Of a stretch of 15,129 nucleotides of DNA, positions 1 to 7,093 are shown in pieces. The stretch's first letter is position 1, and each line of letters begins with the position of its first letter. The translations under genes were made by a program, and so were the position numbers. The stretch lies in the NCBI GenBank assembly GCA_963623095.1, contig CAVFKD010000030.1, positions 1 through 15,129 of the forward strand. The letters are read 5' to 3'. This DNA comes from UBA3210 sp963623095. Lineage in GTDB: Bacteria > Bacillota_I > Bacilli_A > RFN20 > CAG-449. The notes beneath the pieces are model-generated. The model saw only the letters and a list, made by a program, of their open reading frames with translations. It made no database searches and was not told the DNA's origin.

Positions 1-102
1 GAAGTAAATGGTTTATATACTTTTGATCGTAAGATTTTAAAAATAGATAAAGATATTATTATTAATATCAATAAAGAGATTGATGAAATATTAAAAAAAT
101 AG
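1..102 (+). CDS. 3' end of an unrecognised gene
   Basis: An open frame runs from the window edge to a TAG stop and gives 33 residues of a C-terminus. The end is rich in Lys, Ile and Asp, with a stretch reading YTFDRKILKIDKD, and looks like a final strand followed by an amphipathic helix. No family can be named from so little. Codon use (TTA, AAA, ATT) matches the other genes. The same-strand promoter at 153-180 starts a new unit, so this gene probably ends its own transcript, although no clear terminator is visible between 103 and 150. Confidence 0.6.
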   Translation, partial: EVNGLYTFDRKILKIDKDIIININKEIDEILKK

Positions 103-152
103 TTTTTCTAACTACAAAATTCTTTTAATTATTTTAAAACTTTCGAAAAATA

Positions 153-180
153 TTGACATAAAGAACGAATATATTAAAAT
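153..180 (+). promoter_or_regulatory. Sigma-A-type promoter of the asnB T-box leader
   Basis: A perfect -35 box TTGACA lies at 153-158. After a 16-base spacer, TAAAAT at 175-180 matches the -10 consensus at five of six positions. Transcription would start near 187, just before the conserved 5' part of the T-box leader. Confidence 0.75.
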
Positions 181-193
181 ATTTAGTAATAAC

Positions 194-413
194 CTTGATA
201 AAGAGAAGTAATTTTAACGATATTTCTTAGAGAGCTGAAGATGGTGAAAATCAGTAAATTAGTTAAAATGAATAACACTTTGGAGTTGCTTAAAGAATTA
301 ATTAGACTAAGCCGGGTAGCCCGTTATAGCATAAATCAATGATAGTTGATATAAGACACAATATAGGTGGCACCGCGAAGATAGCTTTCGCCCTATAGTA
401 AGCTATAAGGAGG
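194..413 (+). promoter_or_regulatory. T-box riboswitch, tRNA-Asn specific
   Basis: This is a T-box leader that senses uncharged tRNA-Asn. The conserved AGAGAGCTGAAG and GGTGAAAATC elements of stem I begin at 229. The specifier is AAC (Asn) at 274-276, in the usual register before ACTT-TGGAGT. The T-box proper lies at 363-377. Its antiterminator is complete: 362-367 pairs with 392-397, the 7-base bulge TGGCACC spans 368-374, and GCGAA (375-379) pairs with TTCGC (387-391). The bulge starts TGGC, which pairs with a GCCA acceptor end; this fits the G discriminator base of bacterial tRNA-Asn and supports the specifier call. The leader sits directly upstream of asparagine synthetase. No oligo-U terminator follows, so control may be translational. 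Confidence 0.93.
392..410 (+). promoter_or_regulatory. Candidate Shine-Dalgarno-sequestering hairpin of the T-box
   Basis: CCTATAG (392-398) can pair with CTATAAGG (403-410) around a TAAG loop, with A408 bulged. The 3' arm takes up the first half of the asnB ribosome binding site AAGGAGG (407-413). The 5' arm is the same segment that closes the antiterminator (392-397). Binding of uncharged tRNA would therefore free the ribosome binding site. A second possible stem, ATAGCTT (381-387) with AAGCTAT (400-406), is not followed by a T-run either. The pairings are seen in the sequence; the regulatory role is inferred. Confidence 0.5.
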
Positions 414-422
414 TACATATAT

Positions 423-2000
423 ATGTGTTCAATTATTGGACTAACAAAAAAAGAAGATTTAACTAAAGTAGAAAAGGCATTTGATACTTCAACTTCAAGG
501 GGACCAGATGGTACAAGATATTATAATGATAATGGTGTTATACTAGGTTTTAAGCGTTTAGCGATTATGGGCTTAAATGAACTTGGTATGCAACCTTTTA
601 CATACAAAAATAATGTAGTAGTTTGCAATGGTGAAATATATGGTTTTAGACCAATCAAAGAAGAATTAATTTCTAAAGGATATAAATTTATATCAGAATC
701 AGATTGTGAAATTCTTTTACCTTTATATGAAGAATATGGTTTTGATATGTTTAAAAAACTCGATGCTGAATTTGCATTAATTATTTATGATGATAAAAAG
801 AAGAAATTAATCGCAGCGAGAGATCCTATTGGTATTAGACCTTTATATTATGGCTATTCTAAAGAAACTAATGAAATAATATTTGCAAGTGAACCTAAGA
901 TTTTATTATCTTTAGTTTCTAAAATTTTACCTTTCCCTCCTGGACATTATTACGATGGAGAAAAGTTTGTTCAATATGTTAATTTAACTTCAAAAGAAGC
1001 TAAACATTTTGACATTGATGAAGTAACAAAAAACATTAAAGAATTATTAATTGAAGGTGTTAATAAAAGATTAGATGCCGATGCACCTGTTGGATTTTTA
1101 TTAAGCGGAGGACTTGATTCTTCTTTAGTTTGTTCTATCGCTTCAAAAAAATTAAATAAACCTTTAGAAACTTTCGCGATTGGTATGGAAAAAGATGCGA
1201 TTGATTTAAAATACGCAAAAGAAGTCGCAGATTATTTACACACTAACCATCATGAAATCATTATTACTAGAGATGATGTTATTTCTTCTTTAAAAGAAGT
1301 AATTTATCTTTTAGGTACTTATGATATTACCACCATAAGAGCGAGTATGGGTATGTATTTAATTTGTAAAGCAATCCATGAAACTACTGATATTAAAGTA
1401 TTATTAACAGGTGAAATATCTGATGAATTATTTGGCTATAAATATACCGATTTCGCACCTAATGCCAAAGAATTCCAATTAGAAGCGAAAAAGAGAATTG
1501 ATGAAATTCATATGTATGATGTTTTACGCGCGGATAGATGTATTTCTAGTAATTCATTAGAAGCTAGAGTTCCTTTTGGTGATTTAGCGTTTGTAAATTA
1601 TGTTATGGAAATTGATCCAAATTTAAAAATGAATCATTATAACAAAGGTAAATACCTTTTAAGAAAAGCATTTGAAGGTGATTATTTACCTTATGATATT
1701 CTTTATAGAGAAAAAGCTGCTTTCTCTGATGCAGTTGGCCATTCGATGGTTAATGATTTAAAAGAATATGCAGAAAGTTTATATTCAAATGAAGAATTTG
1801 AAACTTTAAAAAAGAAATATACTTTCGCTCAACCATTTACTAAAGAAAGTTTATTATATCGTGAAATATTTGAAAGTTTTTATCCTAATCAAGCAATGAT
1901 GGTAAAAGACTTTTGGATGCCTAATAAATCTTGGGAAGGATGTAATGTTAATGATCCAAGCGCAAGAGTATTAAAAAATTATGGTGATTCTGGTAAATAA
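423..2000 (+). CDS. asnB: Asparagine synthetase, glutamine-hydrolysing
   Basis: This cytosolic enzyme makes asparagine from aspartate, ATP and glutamine. The N-terminal glutaminase domain (about 1-190) begins Met-Cys, so Cys2 becomes the nucleophile after Met removal. RGPDG (26-30), the RLAIMG segment and CNGEIYG form its glutamine-binding features. The C-terminal synthetase domain carries the pyrophosphate-binding loop SGGLDS at 228-233, then the TGEISDELFGYKY and SLEARVPF motifs. At 525 residues it is slightly shorter than E. coli AsnB (554). The start has a strong AAGGAGG nine bases upstream, and Cys2 is required, which fixes the start. The Asn-specific T-box leader implies induction when charged tRNA-Asn runs low. 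It is followed after 25 bases, with no terminator, by the hydrolase gene, so it probably heads a three-gene operon. Confidence 0.96.
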   Translation: MCSIIGLTKKEDLTKVEKAFDTSTSRGPDGTRYYNDNGVILGFKRLAIMGLNELGMQPFTYKNNVVVCNGEIYGFRPIKEELISKGYKFISESDCEILLPLYEEYGFDMFKKLDAEFALIIYDDKKKKLIAARDPIGIRPLYYGYSKETNEIIFASEPKILLSLVSKILPFPPGHYYDGEKFVQYVNLTSKEAKHFDIDEVTKNIKELLIEGVNKRLDADAPVGFLLSGGLDSSLVCSIASKKLNKPLETFAIGMEKDAIDLKYAKEVADYLHTNHHEIIITRDDVISSLKEVIYLLGTYDITTIRASMGMYLICKAIHETTDIKVLLTGEISDELFGYKYTDFAPNAKEFQLEAKKRIDEIHMYDVLRADRCISSNSLEARVPFGDLAFVNYVMEIDPNLKMNHYNKGKYLLRKAFEGDYLPYDILYREKAAFSDAVGHSMVNDLKEYAESLYSNEEFETLKKKYTFAQPFTKESLLYREIFESFYPNQAMMVKDFWMPNKSWEGCNVNDPSARVLKNYGDSGK

Positions 2001-2025
2001 TTATTATAATTAACTAGGTGATATT

Positions 2026-2778
2026 ATGTATTATGAAGAATTTGGAAATAGGGATAAAAAGATTTTAGTATTATTACATTCTTCTTTTAATCCTTATCTC
2101 TATGATCAATTAATAGGACAAATAAAAGATGATTATCATATTATTGTTCCTCATTTAATCGGTTTTGGTAAAGAAGTTCAAAAGATGTTTACATTTGAAG
2201 AAAATGAAAAACAATTATTAGAACTTATTTCATCTTTCAATCAAAAAGTGTATTTAATTGGTACTTCTTTAGGTAGTCAATTAGCTTTTAGATTGATCAA
2301 TAAAAATAAAGAACTTTTTGAAAAAGTTATTTTAGTTTCGCCTTTTTTAATGAAAGATCAAATTGATGTTACTAGTTCTTTAAACGCAAATTTTGATAAA
2401 TTAAAACATTTTAGAAATAGATTTTTACTTCCTCATCAAGTTAAAGTAAATAATATTTCTTCTTTAAGGAAAAAGGATTTTATCAATGAATCTAAGTTGA
2501 TATTAGATGAAACTATTTTAAATATGGTAAGTGATTCTCCATCTATAAGTGATTATCCTTCTTATAAAGATATCAATGTAAATACATTATTAGTTTCTTT
2601 TACTTCTCAACATCCTTTAATTGGTAAAACTATTGATGAACTTTTAAAAATAAATCCATATACAAAAGATATTATTGTCGAAGGCCACGTGGTCGATTTA
2701 CTTAATAAAAATGTTTTAAAATTTAAAAAGATTATTAATGATTATTTTTTGTTAGATCAAGTTAATAAAGAGGTTTAA
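2026..2778 (+). CDS. Alpha/beta-fold hydrolase
   Basis: A 250-residue protein of the alpha/beta hydrolase superfamily with no signal peptide, so probably cytosolic. The early strand and oxyanion region ILVLLHSS (about 13-20) is followed by a nucleophile elbow GTSLGS with Ser81. His221 in EGHVVD is the likely catalytic His. The usual acid after strand beta-7 is not obvious: the segment LLVSFTSQHPL has no Asp where one is expected, so the acid may lie elsewhere or activity may be altered. Its substrate cannot be told; esterase, lipase or thioesterase activity are all possible. An AGGTG ribosome binding site precedes the ATG. The 3-base gap to the next gene, whose ribosome binding site lies inside this gene's end, implies translational coupling. 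Confidence 0.82.
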   Translation: MYYEEFGNRDKKILVLLHSSFNPYLYDQLIGQIKDDYHIIVPHLIGFGKEVQKMFTFEENEKQLLELISSFNQKVYLIGTSLGSQLAFRLINKNKELFEKVILVSPFLMKDQIDVTSSLNANFDKLKHFRNRFLLPHQVKVNNISSLRKKDFINESKLILDETILNMVSDSPSISDYPSYKDINVNTLLVSFTSQHPLIGKTIDELLKINPYTKDIIVEGHVVDLLNKNVLKFKKIINDYFLLDQVNKEV

Positions 2779-2781
2779 AAA

Positions 2782-4545
2782 ATGAAACAAGAACTAAGTG
2801 AAATTAAACTTGATTATCAAAATAAAATAAAACTAAGAAAAAAGAAAACTTTCTTATTATCTTATTCTAGATTATTTACTTTTGTTTTATCTTTATTATT
2901 TTGGATTTTATATTTTTGTAATAATTTTAATTTAATATTCCTTATTCTAGGAAATTGGTTTTTAGTTTGCTTTATTACCTTAGTTATCATCCATCATTTT
3001 GTTGATAAATATATTATTAATTTAAAAAATAAAATTTCTTTAATTGATAAATATCTTTCTCGTTATACAGATGATTGGAAAAAAGAAGATTATAAACTAG
3101 GCGATATTGAATCTAATAATTTAACAACTGATTTAGATATTATTTCTTCATCTTCTTGCTTACTTAAATATATTGATTTTACTTGTTCCAAAGGTGGAAA
3201 ATCCTTACTTATTAAGAATTTAAAATTAGAAGATGTTAATAAAGAAGATATTTTATTAAAACAAGAATCGATTAAAGAACTTGTCGATAATAAAGAATTT
3301 ATCTTTGATTTTATTACTAGTTTTTCTTCAATTGATAATGTTTCTAATATCGATTATAAAGAATATTTTTCTTTATTTAATAAACCAAAAAAGAAATATC
3401 ATATTATATTTTTTATTATTTCAATAATATTATCTTTATCTACCATCGCTTCTTTAATTTTATGGATAGTGAATGTATTTTCTTATATTCCTTTTGTTGT
3501 ACTTGTCTTAGTTCAATTAATATATTCATATTTTTATTCAAGAAGCTATTTTGAAGAATTTGATATTATTAATAAATCTAGCAGAGTATATAAAGATTTA
3601 AAGAATGTTTATAATATTCCTTTACCTAATTTTGAAAAACAAATCAATAAAGAATTTAAAGAATATCTTTTAAAAGGAAAAACAGTTTTAAAATATATTG
3701 TTAAATTAGGTGATTTAAATACTTTTAAATACAATATTGTTACTTCGATATTATTAAATGTATTTGCAAGTTTAAATTTTGTTTTAATCTTTATGTATCA
3801 AAATTTATTAAAGAATAAAGCTGATGATTTTATTAAATCAATTTCTTTATTAGAAAAAGAAGAATATTTAATTTCTTTAACAACTATTCCTTTAGTAAAA
3901 GAAAAAGCTTGTATTCCATCTATAAGCGATGAAACAAAATTATCTATTAATAATGGTTATCATCCTTTAATAAATGAATCTATCTGTATAGGAAACTCTT
4001 TTGAATCTTTAAAAGATGTTAATATCATTACAGGTAGTAATATGTCTGGAAAAACATCATTTATGAAAATGGTGGCTTTAAATCTCGTATTAGGATTAAA
4101 TGGCACTTATGTTAATGCCAGTGAATTTGTTTTTCCTATCGCACATATATTTACATCAATTAATGTTAAAGATGATATCACTAATGGTATTTCAACATTC
4201 TATGGAGAATTATCAAGAATTAAAGACTGCATAGAATTTTTAAATGATAATCCAAATAAACTAGTCATTGTCTTTATCGATGAAATATTTAAAGGAACAA
4301 ATTATCAAGATCGAATCTATGGTGCGAAAGAAGTAGTGAATAAATTATCATCTTTGAATGTTATTACTTTTTTAACCACTCATGATTTTGAACTTTGTTC
4401 GATCAATAATAAATTAATCAAGAATTATCATTTTGAAGAAAACTATGTTGATGATCAAATAAAGTTTGATTATACAATTAAAAATGATATTACTCATTCG
4501 ACCAATGCACGTTATTTAATGAAAAAAATGAAGATTATTGACTAA
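2782..4545 (+). CDS. Membrane-anchored MutS-family ATPase
   Basis: A 587-residue protein whose C-terminal third is a MutS domain V ATPase. It has Walker A GSNMSGKT (418-425), Walker B VIVFIDE with D500 and E501, the MutS-like FKGTN segment after it, and an ABC-type His in THDFEL (H534). The N-terminal mismatch-recognition domain of MutS1 is absent. Instead there are two hydrophobic hairpins at about 29-72 and 206-250, probably four membrane spans, with a further hydrophobic stretch near 315-337. It is therefore probably a membrane-bound relative and not a mismatch-repair enzyme; similar proteins are often annotated simply as 'DNA mismatch repair protein MutS'. Its role is unknown. It follows the hydrolase by 3 bases, with AAAGAGG at 2767-2773, so it is co-expressed with asnB. 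No terminator follows it. Confidence 0.8.
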   Translation: MKQELSEIKLDYQNKIKLRKKKTFLLSYSRLFTFVLSLLFWILYFCNNFNLIFLILGNWFLVCFITLVIIHHFVDKYIINLKNKISLIDKYLSRYTDDWKKEDYKLGDIESNNLTTDLDIISSSSCLLKYIDFTCSKGGKSLLIKNLKLEDVNKEDILLKQESIKELVDNKEFIFDFITSFSSIDNVSNIDYKEYFSLFNKPKKKYHIIFFIISIILSLSTIASLILWIVNVFSYIPFVVLVLVQLIYSYFYSRSYFEEFDIINKSSRVYKDLKNVYNIPLPNFEKQINKEFKEYLLKGKTVLKYIVKLGDLNTFKYNIVTSILLNVFASLNFVLIFMYQNLLKNKADDFIKSISLLEKEEYLISLTTIPLVKEKACIPSISDETKLSINNGYHPLINESICIGNSFESLKDVNIITGSNMSGKTSFMKMVALNLVLGLNGTYVNASEFVFPIAHIFTSINVKDDITNGISTFYGELSRIKDCIEFLNDNPNKLVIVFIDEIFKGTNYQDRIYGAKEVVNKLSSLNVITFLTTHDFELCSINNKLIKNYHFEENYVDDQIKFDYTIKNDITHSTNARYLMKKMKIID

Positions 4546-4570
4546 ATATCTTCCATTAAATAACCATTTA

Positions 4571-4599
4571 TTGAAATTATTCTTATAAAAGAATAAAAT
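4571..4599 (+). promoter_or_regulatory. Promoter of the diguanylate cyclase pair with inverted repeat in the spacer
   Basis: TTGAAA (4571-4576) and TAAAAT (4594-4599) are separated by 17 bases, each matching consensus at five of six positions. The spacer is almost filled by a perfect inverted repeat: TTATTCTT (4577-4584), loop ATAA, AAGAATAA (4589-4596), which overlaps the -10 box by three bases. No T-run follows, so it is not an intrinsic terminator. Its position suits an operator for a repressor, or for a spacer-binding activator. The ribosome binding site AGGAG lies at 4610-4614. Confidence 0.55.
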
Positions 4600-4623
4600 C
4601 TAAATAGTTAGGAGTTATAACTT

Positions 4624-5775
4624 ATGAATATCGAGACTTTCTTAGAACAAAACTTTGCACCGATATTGGGTGTTATTTTCCAAATAATCATTCTTGCAAC
4701 ATCTTCTCATTTTACTAAACAAGACCGTAAGATGTTTATATCAATTATCGTATTAGAATGCTTGGAATTAATTTCATATAATATTGAATCTTATTTAGGC
4801 AATTTATCTTATTTAACAATATGGAGATATATTTTCTCTAATGCTGGATATATTTTAAGACCATTAATGGTTTATCCATTCATTATGCTTGTTAGAGCAA
4901 ATACTTATCAAAAAGATGCTTTAAGATATTTTGATTTAATACCTTTAGCTTTTGTTATAATTATTTATCAATTTACATATTTTACTGATTGGGTTTATTC
5001 TTTTAGTGAATCTAACCATTTCCATCGTGGACCTTTAGGTTATACTTCTCAAATTATTACATTATTATATGTCGCAGAACTTATTTATTTAGTTATTAGA
5101 TCTCGCGCTTTAAAAACAAGATTTAATCTTCCATTAATCGGTATTGAAGTTACATATATTGTTTCTAGTATGATATTAGAATCAATCTTTGATGTTAAAA
5201 CTTTAGGTATTAATGCTTTAGTTTATTCTACAGTCTTCTTTATGTTCGCATTACAATCAACAACATTAACTGAAATGGTTAATAAAGTTACAAAATTAGG
5301 TGAAATCGATGGCTTATCAGGTATTTTAAATCGTGTAACTGGTGAAAATAGAATCAACGATATTTTAAAAGATAACACACCTGGTCTATTAGCGTTATTC
5401 GATGTTGATGGATTTAAAGAAATTAATGATACTTATGGCCATGCAGTCGGTGATGAAGCAATCATCAAAATCGCAGAGATTATGAAAGATAATGTTTTAT
5501 CAAATTCTGTATCAATGAGATTAGGTGGGGATGAATTCGCTATCTGGACTAGCAATTATACTAAAATTGAAGAAGCAAAAGTTATCATTGAAAAAATGTT
5601 ATTAGATCTTGATGAAGTAAGATTATCCGCGGATCAATCTTATCGAATTCATGTATCGGTAGGGTTAGTTGTTTACGATGGTAAATCAATTACTGATTTT
5701 GATGAATTATATCGTAAAGCTGATCAAAAATTATATGTTGCAAAAACATATGAAGGTAATTCTTATATAGCATAA
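4624..5775 (+). CDS. 7-TM membrane diguanylate cyclase, first of a pair
   Basis: A 383-residue inner-membrane protein that should make cyclic di-GMP from two GTP. About seven hydrophobic segments fill residues 11-212 (approximately 11-27, 37-55, 69-90, 102-120, 140-160, 168-190, 197-212) with short loops, a 7-TM sensor-like arrangement of unknown ligand. The GGDEF domain follows, starting at EIDGLSGILNR. The metal-binding DVDGFKEINDTYGH motif is intact and the catalytic signature GGDEF lies at 301-305 (RLGGDEF). The RxxD inhibitory site expected five residues before GGDEF is missing; that position reads LSNS. An AGGAG ribosome binding site precedes the ATG by nine bases. The paralogue downstream has exactly the same length. 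No EAL or HD-GYP phosphodiesterase is present in the window. Confidence 0.92.
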   Translation: MNIETFLEQNFAPILGVIFQIIILATSSHFTKQDRKMFISIIVLECLELISYNIESYLGNLSYLTIWRYIFSNAGYILRPLMVYPFIMLVRANTYQKDALRYFDLIPLAFVIIIYQFTYFTDWVYSFSESNHFHRGPLGYTSQIITLLYVAELIYLVIRSRALKTRFNLPLIGIEVTYIVSSMILESIFDVKTLGINALVYSTVFFMFALQSTTLTEMVNKVTKLGEIDGLSGILNRVTGENRINDILKDNTPGLLALFDVDGFKEINDTYGHAVGDEAIIKIAEIMKDNVLSNSVSMRLGGDEFAIWTSNYTKIEEAKVIIEKMLLDLDEVRLSADQSYRIHVSVGLVVYDGKSITDFDELYRKADQKLYVAKTYEGNSYIA

Positions 5776-5800
5776 TGAGATTAAAAAGGAGGGAAAGATT

Positions 5801-6952
5801 ATGACTGTTAAATTATTAATAGAATATGATTTTGCTCCTTTAATGGCTATTTTATTCCAAATTATTGTTTTAATTACATCTAAAACATTAACTAAAAAGA
5901 ATAAATATTTATTTATTGTAATTATTGCTTTAGAAGTAATTTTAATTTCTTCTTATAATCTAGAATATTATTTTTCTACTTTAACTTATCCTACAACCTG
6001 GAGATTAATTTTCTCCATGGCCGGATATATTACTAGACCTGCTTTAATTTATCCATTTATCTTAATTATAAGAAATAGTTTCAATAAGAAAGATAAGTTA
6101 GATAAATTTGATATTATCCCTTTAGCATTTTTAATAATTATTGAACAATTTTCATTTTTTACTCATTGGGTATTTTATTATGATAGCGAAAATCATTTTA
6201 AAGCAGGACCATTATTATATGTTGCATATATTGTCTTAGTTTTCTATGCAGTTGAATTTGTTTACTTAGTTTTAAAAAATAAAAAGAACAGAAGTGATTT
6301 CAATATCGTTTTAACAATCGCAGAAATAGTATTCTTAATTTCCGCGGCATTAATTGAAACTCATTCAAATGTAAAAGGTATTGGTATAGTTGCTTTAGTT
6401 TATTCAACCCTTTTCTTTATGTTCGCATTACAAGCTAGCTCATTAAATAATTTATTTAAAAAAGAAACTAAACTCAGCCAAATCGATGGTCTATCACAAT
6501 TATATAATCGAAGAACTGGAGAAGAAAAAATTGAAAAATTGTTAATGGAACATACTTCTGGAATGTTTATGTTATTAGATATTGATGAATTTAAAACAAT
6601 CAATGATACTTATGGTCATAGCGTTGGAGACGAAGCTATTATTAAAATCGCGGAAGTATTAAAAGATGAACTATTATCAAATTGTGTAATATTCCGACTC
6701 GGAGGAGATGAATTTGGAGCCTTTTCTCCAAACGCTCATTGTTTAAAAGATGCTGAAGCTACACTTGAAAGATTGTTTAATGACATTCATAATATTGCTT
6801 TATCCGCGAATCCTTCTTACCATATAAGCGTTTCAATCGGTTTAACAAATTATGATGGTTTATCAAATATGACATTTGATGAAATATATAAAGAATCAGA
6901 TAAGAAATTATATGATGCAAAAACATACGAAGGAAATTATTATGTATACTAG
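5801..6952 (+). CDS. 7-TM membrane diguanylate cyclase, second of a pair
   Basis: A tandem paralogue of the preceding gene, also 383 residues. By eye about half the residues are identical, apparently without gaps, and GGDEF falls at the same position (301-305). The membrane half keeps the same hydrophobic segments and shared landmarks such as FAP, SYN-E, TW/IWR-IFS-AGYI-RP, FD-IPLAF, NHF and ALVYST-FFMFALQ. The catalytic half has SQIDGLSQLYNRRTGE, DIDEFKTINDTYGH and RLGGDEF, so it should be active. It too lacks the RxxD inhibitory site (LSNC). A strong AAGGAGG (5786-5792) sits 8 bases before the ATG, 25 bases after the first gene, so the two are one operon. The TAG stop is part of the downstream terminator stem. 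Confidence 0.92.
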   Translation: MTVKLLIEYDFAPLMAILFQIIVLITSKTLTKKNKYLFIVIIALEVILISSYNLEYYFSTLTYPTTWRLIFSMAGYITRPALIYPFILIIRNSFNKKDKLDKFDIIPLAFLIIIEQFSFFTHWVFYYDSENHFKAGPLLYVAYIVLVFYAVEFVYLVLKNKKNRSDFNIVLTIAEIVFLISAALIETHSNVKGIGIVALVYSTLFFMFALQASSLNNLFKKETKLSQIDGLSQLYNRRTGEEKIEKLLMEHTSGMFMLLDIDEFKTINDTYGHSVGDEAIIKIAEVLKDELLSNCVIFRLGGDEFGAFSPNAHCLKDAEATLERLFNDIHNIALSANPSYHISVSIGLTNYDGLSNMTFDEIYKESDKKLYDAKTYEGNYYVY

Positions 6953-6977
6953 GGATTTCACAATCCCTTTTATTTTT
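6951..6977 (+). terminator. Intrinsic terminator after the diguanylate cyclase pair
   Basis: A perfect 7-bp stem, AGGGATT (6951-6957) with AATCCCT (6962-6968), closes a TCAC loop and runs into TTTTATTTTT. The stem begins within the TAG stop codon. Confidence 0.85.
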
Positions 6978-7029
6978 CCCATTATAAGTGGTTAAAAACA
7001 AATTTTCTTTAATATTATAAATAATATTA

Positions 7030-7058
7030 TTGTCAATGAAATTATTTTTATATATAAT
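7030..7058 (+). promoter_or_regulatory. Promoter of the tig-lon-engB cluster
   Basis: TTGTCA (7030-7035) and a perfect TATAAT (7053-7058) are separated by exactly 17 bases. Transcription would start near 7065. AGGAGG at 7076-7081 lies 12 bases before the tig ATG, slightly longer than usual. I see no CtsR heptad repeats or CIRCE element here. Confidence 0.8.
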
Positions 7059-7093
7059 ATTTGCGTTGACGCTTTAGGAGGAAATATATCAAT

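Noticed and set aside
103..152. Terminator of the upstream partial gene
   Set aside because: Only weak A/T pairing (TTTTAA-TTAAAA) with no good stem before a T-run.
2685..2692. CCACGTGG palindrome flanked by TCGA in the hydrolase gene
   Set aside because: Short, inside codons around the catalytic His, without a T-run or regulatory position.
5625..5634. ATCCGCGGAT palindrome in the first cyclase gene
   Set aside because: Short and within coding sequence; explained by TCC-GCG codon use.
7063..7072. GCGTTGACGC near the tig transcription start as an operator or hairpin
   Set aside because: Only three or four base pairs with almost no loop; also read as a -35 (TTGAC), but no -10 follows at the right distance.
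7030..7093. Heat-shock control (CtsR or HrcA/CIRCE) of tig-lon
   Set aside because: No GGTCAAA heptads and no TTAGCACTC/GAGTGCTAA repeat are visible.
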